A program made the translations under genes and the position numbers. A stretch of 18,937 bases of DNA from JBBTDV01 sp038042605 (GTDB lineage Bacteria; Bdellovibrionota; UBA1018): contig CAYHPW010000050.1 in assembly GCA_964358645.1 (NCBI GenBank), forward strand, positions 1 to 18,937. The letters run 5' to 3'. Below are positions 12,844-18,937 of this stretch, piece by piece (position 1 is the stretch's first letter; every line of letters starts with the position of its first letter). The notes beneath the pieces were generated by a model. That model did no database searches and had not been told where the DNA came from. It saw only the letters and a list, made by a program, of their open reading frames with translations.

Positions 12844-14172
12844 TTGGAAGTGCAAGCCGCATCGGTTGATCTAAAGAAGCTTTACTTGGCGGAATACGAT
12901 AAAGAAGGTATTTTTGTTGTGCGCGCTGATCTTGCTAAAAGTTGGGATCAGCAGGCAGGCGGATCAGCTATCAATGGGAGTTCTCCTTTTTTTCCAGGTC
13001 GGAGAAAGAGGCTGAGTTCGCGTGCTTCTGTGCCAGTACCGTCGTGGGCCGTAGTAGGAGCCTGGGAGAGAAAAGATCCCACGCATGTACTGCGAGAGTG
13101 GAAGGAGCAACTTGAATTAGTTGCATCAGCCAAAGAGTTTGTCGCTCCGATAAAAATCGGCCCTGGGACTAGCGGCGCACCTGTAATTTACCGTTACAAT
13201 CATTATTGGCCTAGCATGTTTGTCATTGGCGGGGTTTCGCTGCGGATATCACGTGATTTTGAGTCCAGCACTTTTGCCCATCCTGAAGCCATTCGTGAGC
13301 TTGTAGAAAAAGTTGATGGCTCTGATTCTATTCATTGGCGTATGAAGAACCGTCTGACGTTTCGCGAAGGAAGCGGCATTCGCGAGGCCAATATTACGCA
13401 TAGAACCGTGGCTGACATGATGTCTCTTGATTCTGGGGGAGGTTCCGATGGTGATGGTGGTGGTTTGAGAGAAGCGCCTGCAGGCAATGGTTCTGACGGA
13501 GACGGTGGCCTTTTAAGCACCCAGCATTTACTCATGACATCTCCTACTGCTTCTAGTGCAGATGCTTTCAAACATTATGGAATCGAACCAGGCGTCTCTA
13601 GAGGAAAGATAGCTGAGATTGGTTATTTCGTTAAAAACCAGACTGGGTATCGAATTCCAGTGTACGCAGATTTTGGCGTAGCTTTGAAGGTTTCTCCCCC
13701 AGTTGAAGCTATTATCTCTGGGGCTAATCTTTTCGAGGTATTAAGACAACGTACTTTACAATTAGGTGCTCCTGAATTTCTACTAAAAGGACGCCATGGC
13801 AGTCGAATTGATGTGCGAGCAGAAAAGTTGAGTTTACACCTCAATGATCCTCTGAATAGTGTTACTCTGGATTTTGAGCTTGATGCCAAGGGTGGATATG
13901 AAAGCCAAGGTTTTTTACCGTCAATTCGTGTAAAAAGCGGCAGTAAGGCCTATTACATAGATTTGCGCAATCTTTTCTTTGTAGATTGTTCGCAAATCCG
14001 CGAAAAGTTCGATGTAAAACGCTCATTGATGTCTAACGTCTCATACTGCGCGGTCAAAGGTCTAAAAGCGGCACCATCGATCACCTTTAGGGAAATCGGA
14101 CAGGAGAACAATCCTGATTACACGGACCAGAAAATTGAATTTTGGGTAGAAACTTCTGGGAATAGAAAATAA
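12844..14172 (+). CDS. Probable 5'-truncated secreted protein with a serine-protease-like GTSGAP motif
   Basis: The 442-residue frame begins at a TTG directly after an in-frame stop (12829) and has no signal peptide, so its natural start is probably lost. Residues 106-114 read GPGTSGAPV, followed by a hydrophobic strand with GGVSL (127-133). This looks like the nucleophile loop (GxSG[AG]P) and following strand of trypsin/V8-type serine proteases, with Ser110 as nucleophile. The His and Asp of the triad would lie upstream and are not evident. Residues 198-222 are an Asp/Gly/Ser linker with two GSDGDGG repeats. The C-terminal 200 residues are beta-rich and unfamiliar. A further 28 codons stay open after the TAA (14173-14256). 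It is divergent from the TIGR02147 regulator. It could still be expressed, but I favour a decayed secreted protease. Confidence 0.55.
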   Translation: MEVQAASVDLKKLYLAEYDKEGIFVVRADLAKSWDQQAGGSAINGSSPFFPGRRKRLSSRASVPVPSWAVVGAWERKDPTHVLREWKEQLELVASAKEFVAPIKIGPGTSGAPVIYRYNHYWPSMFVIGGVSLRISRDFESSTFAHPEAIRELVEKVDGSDSIHWRMKNRLTFREGSGIREANITHRTVADMMSLDSGGGSDGDGGGLREAPAGNGSDGDGGLLSTQHLLMTSPTASSADAFKHYGIEPGVSRGKIAEIGYFVKNQTGYRIPVYADFGVALKVSPPVEAIISGANLFEVLRQRTLQLGAPEFLLKGRHGSRIDVRAEKLSLHLNDPLNSVTLDFELDAKGGYESQGFLPSIRVKSGSKAYYIDLRNLFFVDCSQIREKFDVKRSLMSNVSYCAVKGLKAAPSITFREIGQENNPDYTDQKIEFWVETSGNRK

Positions 14173-14281
14173 AGCCTGCTTAAAGTCACTGAAATTGATT
14201 GGGCTGTTGACAAAAAGACCGAACTAACAACTGATCGAACGGAGAGAAGACGGCTTTAAAACGCCCAATGGGGGCTAAAAA

Positions 14282-15496
14282 TTATACCGCCTTCCTCAAT
14301 TCAGGGACAGCAAGCCTCTCGCCTCTTCTTATTAAATCCCTAGCCCAGTCCACCTTTCCCCAGACATTGCACATCATTACGCCACGGATGATATTATCTA
14401 CAGTATAATAAACAAACCCTATTTCATTCGGCTTTTCCCAGTCACATTGTATTTCAAGACGGCTATCTATCATACCCACAGCTTCGTATCCGAATTCAAA
14501 TAAATCTGAAAAAAAGTATGGCATATGGTCATATAATTCACCTGCTCCAGCCATGTTTCTGCCAGCCAGTTTCCCTTGTTTCCTGGCATTATCCCAATGC
14601 TCAATGCGCATTTGTTCACCAAAAACATGATGTGGGAAATATGCATTATCTCCGGCGGCAAAAATATCACCGTTACTTGTGCAAAGGTACTTATCAACGA
14701 TAATGCCGTTGCCTACCTGCAGTCCCGCAGCCTGGGCAAGTTCCACGGAAGGGATAGTGCCTACGCCGACTATGACAAGACTTGATTCAAGTTTTTTTCC
14801 GCTGCGAGTATAGGTGATGTACCTGTCATTTTCTTCCTCAAACATAACCGGCACATCCTCATTCAAAATATTTATACCACTCTTAATATACCGCTTCTGC
14901 ATGGCCTTACCTAGTTCATGTGGAAAAATACGAGAGCATAGATAATTTTCTGGAAATACCATAGTCACATTGGCTTTATTGGCACAAAGCGCTGCTGCAA
15001 TCTCAGAGCCTATGAATCCACCGCCAATAACCACCACTGTTACGCCAGGCAAAACAGTGCTCCGAACATGCTCATAGTCATCCAAATAACGATAGTAACA
15101 AACTCCCGCATTTAAGCTTGTCGCCGCGCCTCCCGGCACATCAAGCATCCGTGGCACCGCGCCAGTGGCGAGCAACAGCTTTTCGTAAGCATACGACTGT
15201 CCATTATTATCGATAACTGTTTTTCTCTCAGGATTAAGCGATGCGGCTAACACACCGAGTTTTAGATCAACACCTTGCTCATTGAAATAGTCAGGGCTGC
15301 CTAGAAATATCTCACGAACCTCCTTCTTCCCAAACCATAATTGCTTTGTCAGAGGAGGCCTGTCATAAGGCCTGTGCCGCTCGCCTGCGAGCATCAGGAT
15401 ACTTCCATTTTTATCTAATTGACGAATACCCTTTATTGCAGACGTACCTGCTAGACCCCCACCAATTATCACATACTTGAATTCATGTTGCGCCAA
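14282..15496 (-). CDS. FAD-dependent NAD(P)H oxidoreductase (ferredoxin/rubredoxin reductase type)
   Basis: The 404-residue flavoprotein has an N-terminal FAD-binding GGGLAG (residues 12-17) and the RPYDRPPLTK segment typical of ferredoxin- and rubredoxin-reductase-like enzymes. LLLATGAVPR follows, then a second Rossmann motif, VVVIGGGFIGSEIA, for NAD(P)H. The FAD-closing motif is GDIFAAGD, and RIEHWDNARKQGKLAGRNM is conserved in this group. The C-terminal reductase domain ends naturally. It should transfer electrons from NAD(P)H to a small redox carrier in the cytoplasm; the partner is not encoded nearby. The start is a TTG with GGAGG 8-9 bases upstream; the nearest ATG is out of frame. It is divergent from the ExoD-like gene, and a 14-bp palindrome lies between them. 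Confidence 0.9.
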   Translation of the reverse strand: MAQHEFKYVIIGGGLAGTSAIKGIRQLDKNGSILMLAGERHRPYDRPPLTKQLWFGKKEVREIFLGSPDYFNEQGVDLKLGVLAASLNPERKTVIDNNGQSYAYEKLLLATGAVPRMLDVPGGAATSLNAGVCYYRYLDDYEHVRSTVLPGVTVVVIGGGFIGSEIAAALCANKANVTMVFPENYLCSRIFPHELGKAMQKRYIKSGINILNEDVPVMFEEENDRYITYTRSGKKLESSLVIVGVGTIPSVELAQAAGLQVGNGIIVDKYLCTSNGDIFAAGDNAYFPHHVFGEQMRIEHWDNARKQGKLAGRNMAGAGELYDHMPYFFSDLFEFGYEAVGMIDSRLEIQCDWEKPNEIGFVYYTVDNIIRGVMMCNVWGKVDWARDLIRRGERLAVPELRKAV

Positions 15497-15541
15497 AGGC
15501 CGGGCCCTCCATCGCTGTGATTTTGCAAAATACGTGCACCT

Positions 15542-15555
15542 TTCCGACTTCGGAA
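15542..15555. promoter_or_regulatory. 14-bp palindrome between divergent genes
   Basis: TTCCGACTTCGGAA is a perfect inverted repeat (6-2-6). It lies 46 bases before the oxidoreductase start and about 19 bases upstream of the -35 of the ExoD-like gene. It is a candidate operator shared by the divergent pair. No regulator for it is identified in the window. Confidence 0.4.
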
Positions 15556-15573
15556 CCTAACGCTTTGTGCGTA

Positions 15574-15602
15574 TTGACTATATTTCAGCCAATCCATATC
15601 CT
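15574..15602 (+). promoter_or_regulatory. Sigma-70-type promoter of the ExoD-like gene
   Basis: TTGACT (15574-15579), a 17-base spacer and TATCCT (15597-15602) fit a vegetative promoter. The predicted start of transcription is within a few bases of the ATG at 15611. No Shine-Dalgarno precedes that ATG, so the mRNA may have almost no leader. Confidence 0.5.
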
Positions 15603-15610
15603 CATGGCAG

Positions 15611-16249
15611 ATGGTGACCAACACGGAAAAACAGCGGCCATCAGCACTAAATGGTAGACGCCTGTCATTTGAATTCGAAAGGCTACGGCACCTCTGCCAG
15701 CAAAAGGACATCCGCTTGCACGAACTTCTTGACTCACTCACATCAAGAAGTCATGCCTTGCTTACGCTTATATTTGCCTTGCCATTCTTGCTTCCGTTGC
15801 CATTACCTGGTTTATCGATCTTCTTTGGCCTCATAATAGCCTTAGCGGGCGGCGCGATAGCTGCGGGTAAAAAACCTTGGCTGCCAAAAATTTTTTTACA
15901 AAAAAAAGTGTCCGGGCACCTTCTTGGAAAGGTCATTGATCAAGGGGAAAAGGCCAGCAAGTTGCTGGAAAAAATCGTTAGGCCGCGCGGCACGTTCTTG
16001 TTGCGACATCCATGGTTCCGCAAATTCAATGGGCTTGTTATGGCTATTTGTGGGATATTTTTGTCTTTACCTCTTCCTCCGGGGACCAATTTCCCACCAG
16101 CCCTTGCCGTTGTTTTACTATCAGTAGGCAGCCTAGAAGAAGACATAGTTATTTTAGTCATTGGTCACAGCATGTTCGTGCTTAATCTGTTACTGTTTGG
16201 AACGATACTTTTTTTAGGCGTGACAGAGCTGAGAAACTTGGCCTTCTGA
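15611..16249 (+). CDS. ExoD-family inner-membrane protein
   Basis: The 212-residue protein has a charged N-terminus (1-45) ending in HELLDSLTSRSHALLTLIFALP. The family hallmark FLLPLPLPGLS follows, with a hydrophobic pair at 47-90. A basic loop and KFNGLVMAICGIFLSLPLPPGTNFPP come next, with two or three further membrane segments to the end. Repeated proline-rich LPLPLPG and LPLPPGTN segments are diagnostic of ExoD (PF06055). ExoD was described in exopolysaccharide production and alkali tolerance in rhizobia; its molecular function is unknown. The length matches the family. It is divergent from the flavoprotein and may share its control region. No polysaccharide genes are adjacent. Confidence 0.88.
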   Translation: MVTNTEKQRPSALNGRRLSFEFERLRHLCQQKDIRLHELLDSLTSRSHALLTLIFALPFLLPLPLPGLSIFFGLIIALAGGAIAAGKKPWLPKIFLQKKVSGHLLGKVIDQGEKASKLLEKIVRPRGTFLLRHPWFRKFNGLVMAICGIFLSLPLPPGTNFPPALAVVLLSVGSLEEDIVILVIGHSMFVLNLLLFGTILFLGVTELRNLAF

Positions 16250-16421
16250 GCTTAGCGTGGGAGCTTAATCTTAGACGTGGCACAGGAAGGGACCCTGAAT
16301 TTTCTTAAACCATTAAAAAATATACTGAATTATAATTATAACATATCATTATCACTAATTAAGTCTATCGCCTATAAAGCCCATCGGATTGTTAATAACA
16401 ACAACCAGAAATGAGGAATTT

Positions 16422-16922
16422 ATGAAAAAGAATATATTTGTTTCGTTAATTATTTTGTTTGTAGCTTCGGCTTCAGCCCACGCTGTGGTCCAGCAAGGCT
16501 GGGAGCGCCCAATACTTGCAGCTGAAATGGAAGTGTCAGAAGCAACGCTTAATTTTGATGGCGTTAAAGTAGTCGATCTCACGATGACCAGGCAGGATGG
16601 CTCCGAAACCCCCACTGGCTTCAAGGTTGGATTCATGAACAGTGGATCTGAACGTACAGTTAATTTAATCATCAGCAGTATTGAAAGAGGTTCGTGTGGC
16701 AGCACTGTTTACGTAGCTGATCTTCCCGGTCGCGAGCCGCATCAACCAGAAACCTTCGCCCGGTTTCACCTGCGTTTAGTCGATCACTCCACGCGTCTAT
16801 GTGATGACGCTCGTCCATATGCCTGGGAAGCTTCGGTCAGCCAAGGCTGGGGATGGTGTGGAACGGGTGATTCTCATATGAAATTTGCAGGAAATCCCGA
16901 ACCAGTCTATACGATCCAATAA
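16422..16922 (+). CDS. Small secreted protein of unknown function
   Basis: I do not recognise a family. The 166-residue product starts with a typical signal peptide (MKKNIFVSLIILFVASASAHA, then VV). The mature part looks like a beta-rich periplasmic or secreted domain with four cysteines in two clusters (RGSCGS, and LCDDARPY with WGWCG). I chose the ATG at 16422 because GAGGA lies a few bases upstream and the signal peptide starts there; the frame opens 11 codons earlier. The 172-base region upstream is AT-rich with a TATAAT at 16331-16336 but no clear -35. A good stem-loop terminator follows at 16995-17022. The gene stands alone. Confidence 0.75.
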   Translation: MKKNIFVSLIILFVASASAHAVVQQGWERPILAAEMEVSEATLNFDGVKVVDLTMTRQDGSETPTGFKVGFMNSGSERTVNLIISSIERGSCGSTVYVADLPGREPHQPETFARFHLRLVDHSTRLCDDARPYAWEASVSQGWGWCGTGDSHMKFAGNPEPVYTIQ

Positions 16923-16994
16923 TAATAAATAACCACAGATGAAAAAAGCCGGCCAGCATAAGTCGGCAAAGTCTGGCGGCGTACACACTCAACC

Positions 16995-17022
16995 AAGAGG
17001 GAAGGCCTTAACCTTCCCTCTT
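16995..17022 (+). terminator. Rho-independent-type terminator
   Basis: AAGAGGGAAGG and CCTTCCCTCTT form a perfect 11-bp stem with a 6-base loop, followed by TTAATTAA. It lies 73 bases after the 16922 stop. The T-run is short, so efficiency is uncertain, but the stem is GC-rich and well placed. Confidence 0.7.
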
Positions 17023-17024
17023 AA

Positions 17025-17546
17025 TTAAGCTACTCTCGGAACGTCACCGCCGATATTGAAATCATCCCGGCAAATCAGATTTATTACGCACAGGCAGCTG
17101 GGCTCGTTAAAGAAATCCTGGTGCGTGAAGGTGTCTCAGTCAAGCCAGGTGAGACCTTAATGAGGGTCGACACCACGGAACTTGTTTTACAAAAAATGCA
17201 GAAAGAATCAAGCAGGCACAAGGTAATGACTGAGATGATTAAATTTCAGTCGGAGGATAAGATATCTGACTTTAAGATGAAGGAAGCTGAAAAGCTCTCA
17301 CTAGACGCCGAGTTAAAGCTCTTGGAGCAGCAAATAGCGGCCGCAGAAGGCAAAGGCTTAACCAAAGACGATCCCAATCGCTTTTTCAAGGCACGTGTGG
17401 AAGTCCCAAACACAAGTCCCGGCCTAGGGCCAGGACTTAGGCCAGGAATGACCGGCAGGGGGAAAATCTACACCACATGGCGTTCTCTTGGATGGATTAT
17501 ATTTCACAAACCCATGGAGTTTCTTGGTTACAATGTGCTGTTTTGA
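17025..17546 (+). pseudogene. HlyD-family membrane-fusion adaptor, 5'-truncated and internally deleted
   Basis: The frame is open from 17025 without a signal anchor. The barrel-sandwich half is visible as AAGLVKEILVREGVSVKPGE (lipoyl-like), then a helical hairpin (KMQKESSRHKVMTEMIKF to LLEQQIAAAE). The frame jumps directly to the C-terminal part (GLTKDDPNRFFKARVEVPN to GMTGRGKIYT, ending FLGYNVLF). Compared with the inverted copy at 18443-18937, an exact 243 bp (81 codons) is missing between two GGCCGCAGAAG repeats, and the reading frame is kept. The lost part includes the second half of the barrel-sandwich. The N-terminal membrane helix is also missing, because the gene begins just after a terminator. 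An adaptor of this kind links an inner-membrane transporter to the outer membrane; this copy should be inactive. Confidence 0.75.
17339..17546 (+). repeat. Inverted repeat, left arm (208 bp, identical to 18443-18650 reversed)
   Basis: Each base matches the reverse complement of 18443-18650. A second block, 17295-17349, matches 18883-18937 reversed; the blocks are offset by the 243-bp deletion. Identity ends exactly at the TGA stop. The right copy runs off the window. Confidence 0.9.
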
Positions 17547-17621
17547 ACTCGTGCGACAAGATGATACTGAAAAATCAACTAATCATTGAAAAAGTCTATC
17601 AAACGTTACAAAAAGAGCTCT

Positions 17622-17972
17622 ATGTTAAAATCATCAGATTGGCTGTTAGATCCACATGGTTGTCCTGGTTTTAAAAAATATGAGATCAATTCACATGTCG
17701 AAAAGCCACCTTACATTCACCATACGGAATATTGCTATGTACAGATTCCAAAACGTTACGCGCTGGTTAACATCACTTCTATAGTTGAAGAAGCGCTTAA
17801 GCGTTCAAATGTGGCAGACGGTCTTTGTTTCATATGCGCTATGCATATTACTGCCGGGATTTACATAAACGATGCGGAGTCAGGCCTGCTAAACGATATT
17901 GCGAAATGGATAGAGCGGCTTGCTCCATATGGTTCAGATTATCTTCATCATCTGGCCCGCAAGACTCTATAA
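17622..17972 (+). pseudogene. YjbQ/UPF0047-family protein, 3'-truncated
   Basis: From the ATG at 17622 the 116-residue frame matches the first two thirds of YjbQ-type proteins (also called secondary thiamine-phosphate synthase enzymes). It shows RYALVNITSIVEEALKRSNV, DGLCFICAMHITAGIYIND (normally PHTTAGI..N), the GLLNDIAKWIERLAP helix, and SDYLHH. The family continues with GEDNAxAHLK and an MG....P...G.L.LG.WQ.I segment, about 40 residues that are absent here. After YLHH the frame reads LARKTL and stops. An AAGAG ribosome site precedes the ATG. The gene lies in the spacer between the inverted HlyD copies, so it was probably cut when that structure formed. Confidence 0.65.
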
Positions 17973-17979
17973 ACCTCAT

Positions 17980-18384
17980 TACGACGTTTATTATTTAGCG
18001 AGCCCCAATTCTCTTGAAAAGGCTGTCCCATGTTTCGGTGAAATCTGTAGAGGCAACCGCGTCTATGAGAAAAATCGTGGCACTGGTAGGGTCATGGAAA
18101 TTTATAAAGGCAAGAAAGTTAACCTTCCTCTTGATGGGCCAGGTACCGTCAAGGAGGTGTTTTCAAATGGATTTGCTAAGGTGTTGTTTAAACGAGATCG
18201 CAACAACTATCATTTTCGAAGCTTAGAATCGCTTGGAGGACAGGTAAACGGCATCTTGAGCCCTGCCTCCTCGAACAAGGGTCAACGTATGGTTGCAGAC
18301 AGGACGGATAGCGTGAAGACACAGATCGCTATTGGAGACGAAGGATCTTCAATACTGCTAACGCCGCGAGTGCGGCTGCTATAG
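17980..18384 (+). pseudogene. Fragment of an unrecognised protein with two G-x-V-x-E repeats
   Basis: The frame continues without a start codon from the YjbQ junction. It contains GNRVYEKNRGTGRVMEIYKG and then GPGTVKEVFSNGFAKVLFKR, two related beta-hairpin units that could be small SH3-like repeats. HFRSLESLG and a polar tail follow. I know similar repeats from hypothetical Bdellovibrio-type proteins but cannot name a family. The 5' end is missing. The stop at 18384 may be natural, since 58 bases of non-coding DNA precede the HlyD copy. Confidence 0.4.
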
Positions 18385-18442
18385 CGAACTAAGCTAAGAT
18401 AGCAAATAAGAGAAGCATTGGAGCCTCTGACTGGGAATTACA

Positions 18443-18650
18443 TCAAAACAGCACATTGTAACCAAGAAACTCCATGGGTTTGTGAAATATAATCCATCCA
18501 AGAGAACGCCATGTGGTGTAGATTTTCCCCCTGCCGGTCATTCCTGGCCTAAGTCCTGGCCCTAGGCCGGGACTTGTGTTTGGGACTTCCACACGTGCCT
18601 TGAAAAAGCGATTGGGATCGTCTTTGGTTAAGCCTTTGCCTTCTGCGGCC
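18443..18650 (-). repeat. Inverted repeat, right arm
   Basis: This is the exact reverse complement of 17339-17546, with 896 bases of spacer (17547-18442). Together with 18883-18937 it shows that the right copy is the undeleted version. Confidence 0.9.
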
Positions 18651-18937
18651 ACACTCCATAGTTTTAAGTTTTCCGAAAAACTTTGTGTCGGCAAACCGAA
18701 GACCTTAAACTTCACTGCCTGGCCGGTCTCGATAAGCGGTGCATCTCCCTCAGGTACGTCGAACTGGGCAAAGACCATATCAGTGCGGGCGATTTTTATC
18801 AGTTCCTCTCCAGATGTGACTGGCTTGCCGATCAGGTCATCAAGTTTGTCGCTGACGACTACGCCATTGATTCCGCTTTTGACTTCTGCGGCCGCTATTT
18901 GCTGCTCCAAGAGCTTTAACTCGGCGTCTAGTGAGAG
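18443..18937 (-). CDS. HlyD-family membrane-fusion adaptor, C-terminal part (runs off the window)
   Basis: The minus-strand frame is open to the window edge (164 residues here). It contains the end of the helical hairpin (LSLDAELKLLEQQIAAAE), the returning half of the barrel-sandwich (VKSGINGVVVSDKLDDLIGKPV), and the beta-barrel (VFAQFDVPEGDAPLIETGQAV). The membrane-proximal domain follows, with RPGMTGRGKIYT. The ending WIIFHKPMEFLGYNVLF is typical of adaptors whose C-terminus carries a short hydrophobic patch. Unlike the inverted copy, nothing is deleted in the visible part. It may be the intact parent gene of a secretion or efflux system extending to the right. The 208 bp nearest the stop are identical to 17339-17546. 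Confidence 0.85.
   Translation of the reverse strand, partial: LSLDAELKLLEQQIAAAEVKSGINGVVVSDKLDDLIGKPVTSGEELIKIARTDMVFAQFDVPEGDAPLIETGQAVKFKVFGLPTQSFSENLKLWSVAAEGKGLTKDDPNRFFKARVEVPNTSPGLGPGLRPGMTGRGKIYTTWRSLGWIIFHKPMEFLGYNVLF

Noticed and set aside
14257..14281. Stem (GCCC/GGGC) as a terminator between the convergent genes
   Set aside because: The stem is only four to five base pairs with a poor T-run. Support is too weak to annotate.
14470..14785. ORFs on both strands inside the flavoprotein gene
   Set aside because: They are shadow frames of a well-supported 404-residue flavoprotein.
1..18937. Integron attC sites or a cassette array
   Set aside because: The run of small gene fragments suggested it, but I found no paired core sites or repeated recombination sites between the fragments, and no integrase.
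1..18937. CRISPR array, tRNA or rRNA genes
   Set aside because: No regularly spaced short repeats and no recognisable RNA gene sequences were seen on either strand.

Overview
The window looks like accessory DNA from a member of the Bdellovibrionota or a related delta-type Gram-negative bacterium. The evidence is indirect. It contains a TIGR02147/DUF4423 regulator, a secreted SUMF1-like protein with an N-terminal domain of the Bdellovibrio hypothetical-protein type, Asp/Gly-linker secreted proteins, and many signal peptides typical of a two-membrane cell. Base composition shifts along the window: the methyltransferase at 9147-9947 is clearly AT-richer than its neighbours. Together with the many gene fragments, this indicates mosaic DNA built by repeated acquisition and deletion.

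Layout, left to right. (1) 1-4556: a segment bounded by two 96-bp direct repeats (55-150 and 4461-4556, 2 mismatches) that look like insertion-sequence ends. It holds a secreted HExxH metalloprotease coupled to a small secreted protein (minus strand), a TumE/TumA-type toxin-antitoxin pair with a promoter-operator, an ImmA/IrrE-tail-like ORF overlapping a truncated PIN toxin, and a truncated HELGH peptidase. (2) 4557-6450: a run of small genes and fragments on the plus strand. These are a GNAT N-terminus fused to a SAM-methyltransferase C-terminus, an intact YedJ-type HD phosphohydrolase, a glyoxalase N-terminal scrap, and an intact Cdd1-type HhH protein. They are followed on the minus strand by an XRE tail and a SUMF1-like scrap.

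(3) 6454-8785: a LytTR two-component operon led by a small secreted protein, with a candidate LytTR direct-repeat site upstream. (4) 8781-10564: an AbiEi-like antitoxin fragment, an AT-rich complete SAM methyltransferase, and about 600 bp of non-coding DNA that may hold a transposase tail. (5) 10565-14172: a TIGR02147 regulator followed 13 bp later by a SUMF1-like secreted protein, and a divergent fragment with a serine-protease-like GTSGAP motif. A perfect 10-bp inverted repeat sits in the divergent control region. (6) 14282-16249: a divergent pair, an FAD/NAD(P)H oxidoreductase and an ExoD-family membrane protein, with a palindrome and a good promoter between them. (7) 16422-18937: a small secreted protein with a terminator, then two inverted copies of an HlyD-family adaptor gene end around a spacer that holds two further gene fragments. 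The plus-strand copy carries an exact 243-bp in-frame deletion between 11-bp direct repeats.

I see no rRNA, tRNA or CRISPR array and no complete transposase. The most notable points are the near-leaderless toxin promoter with an operator over its -10, the LytTR site, the inverted HlyD duplication, and the number of broken toxin-antitoxin and regulatory genes.
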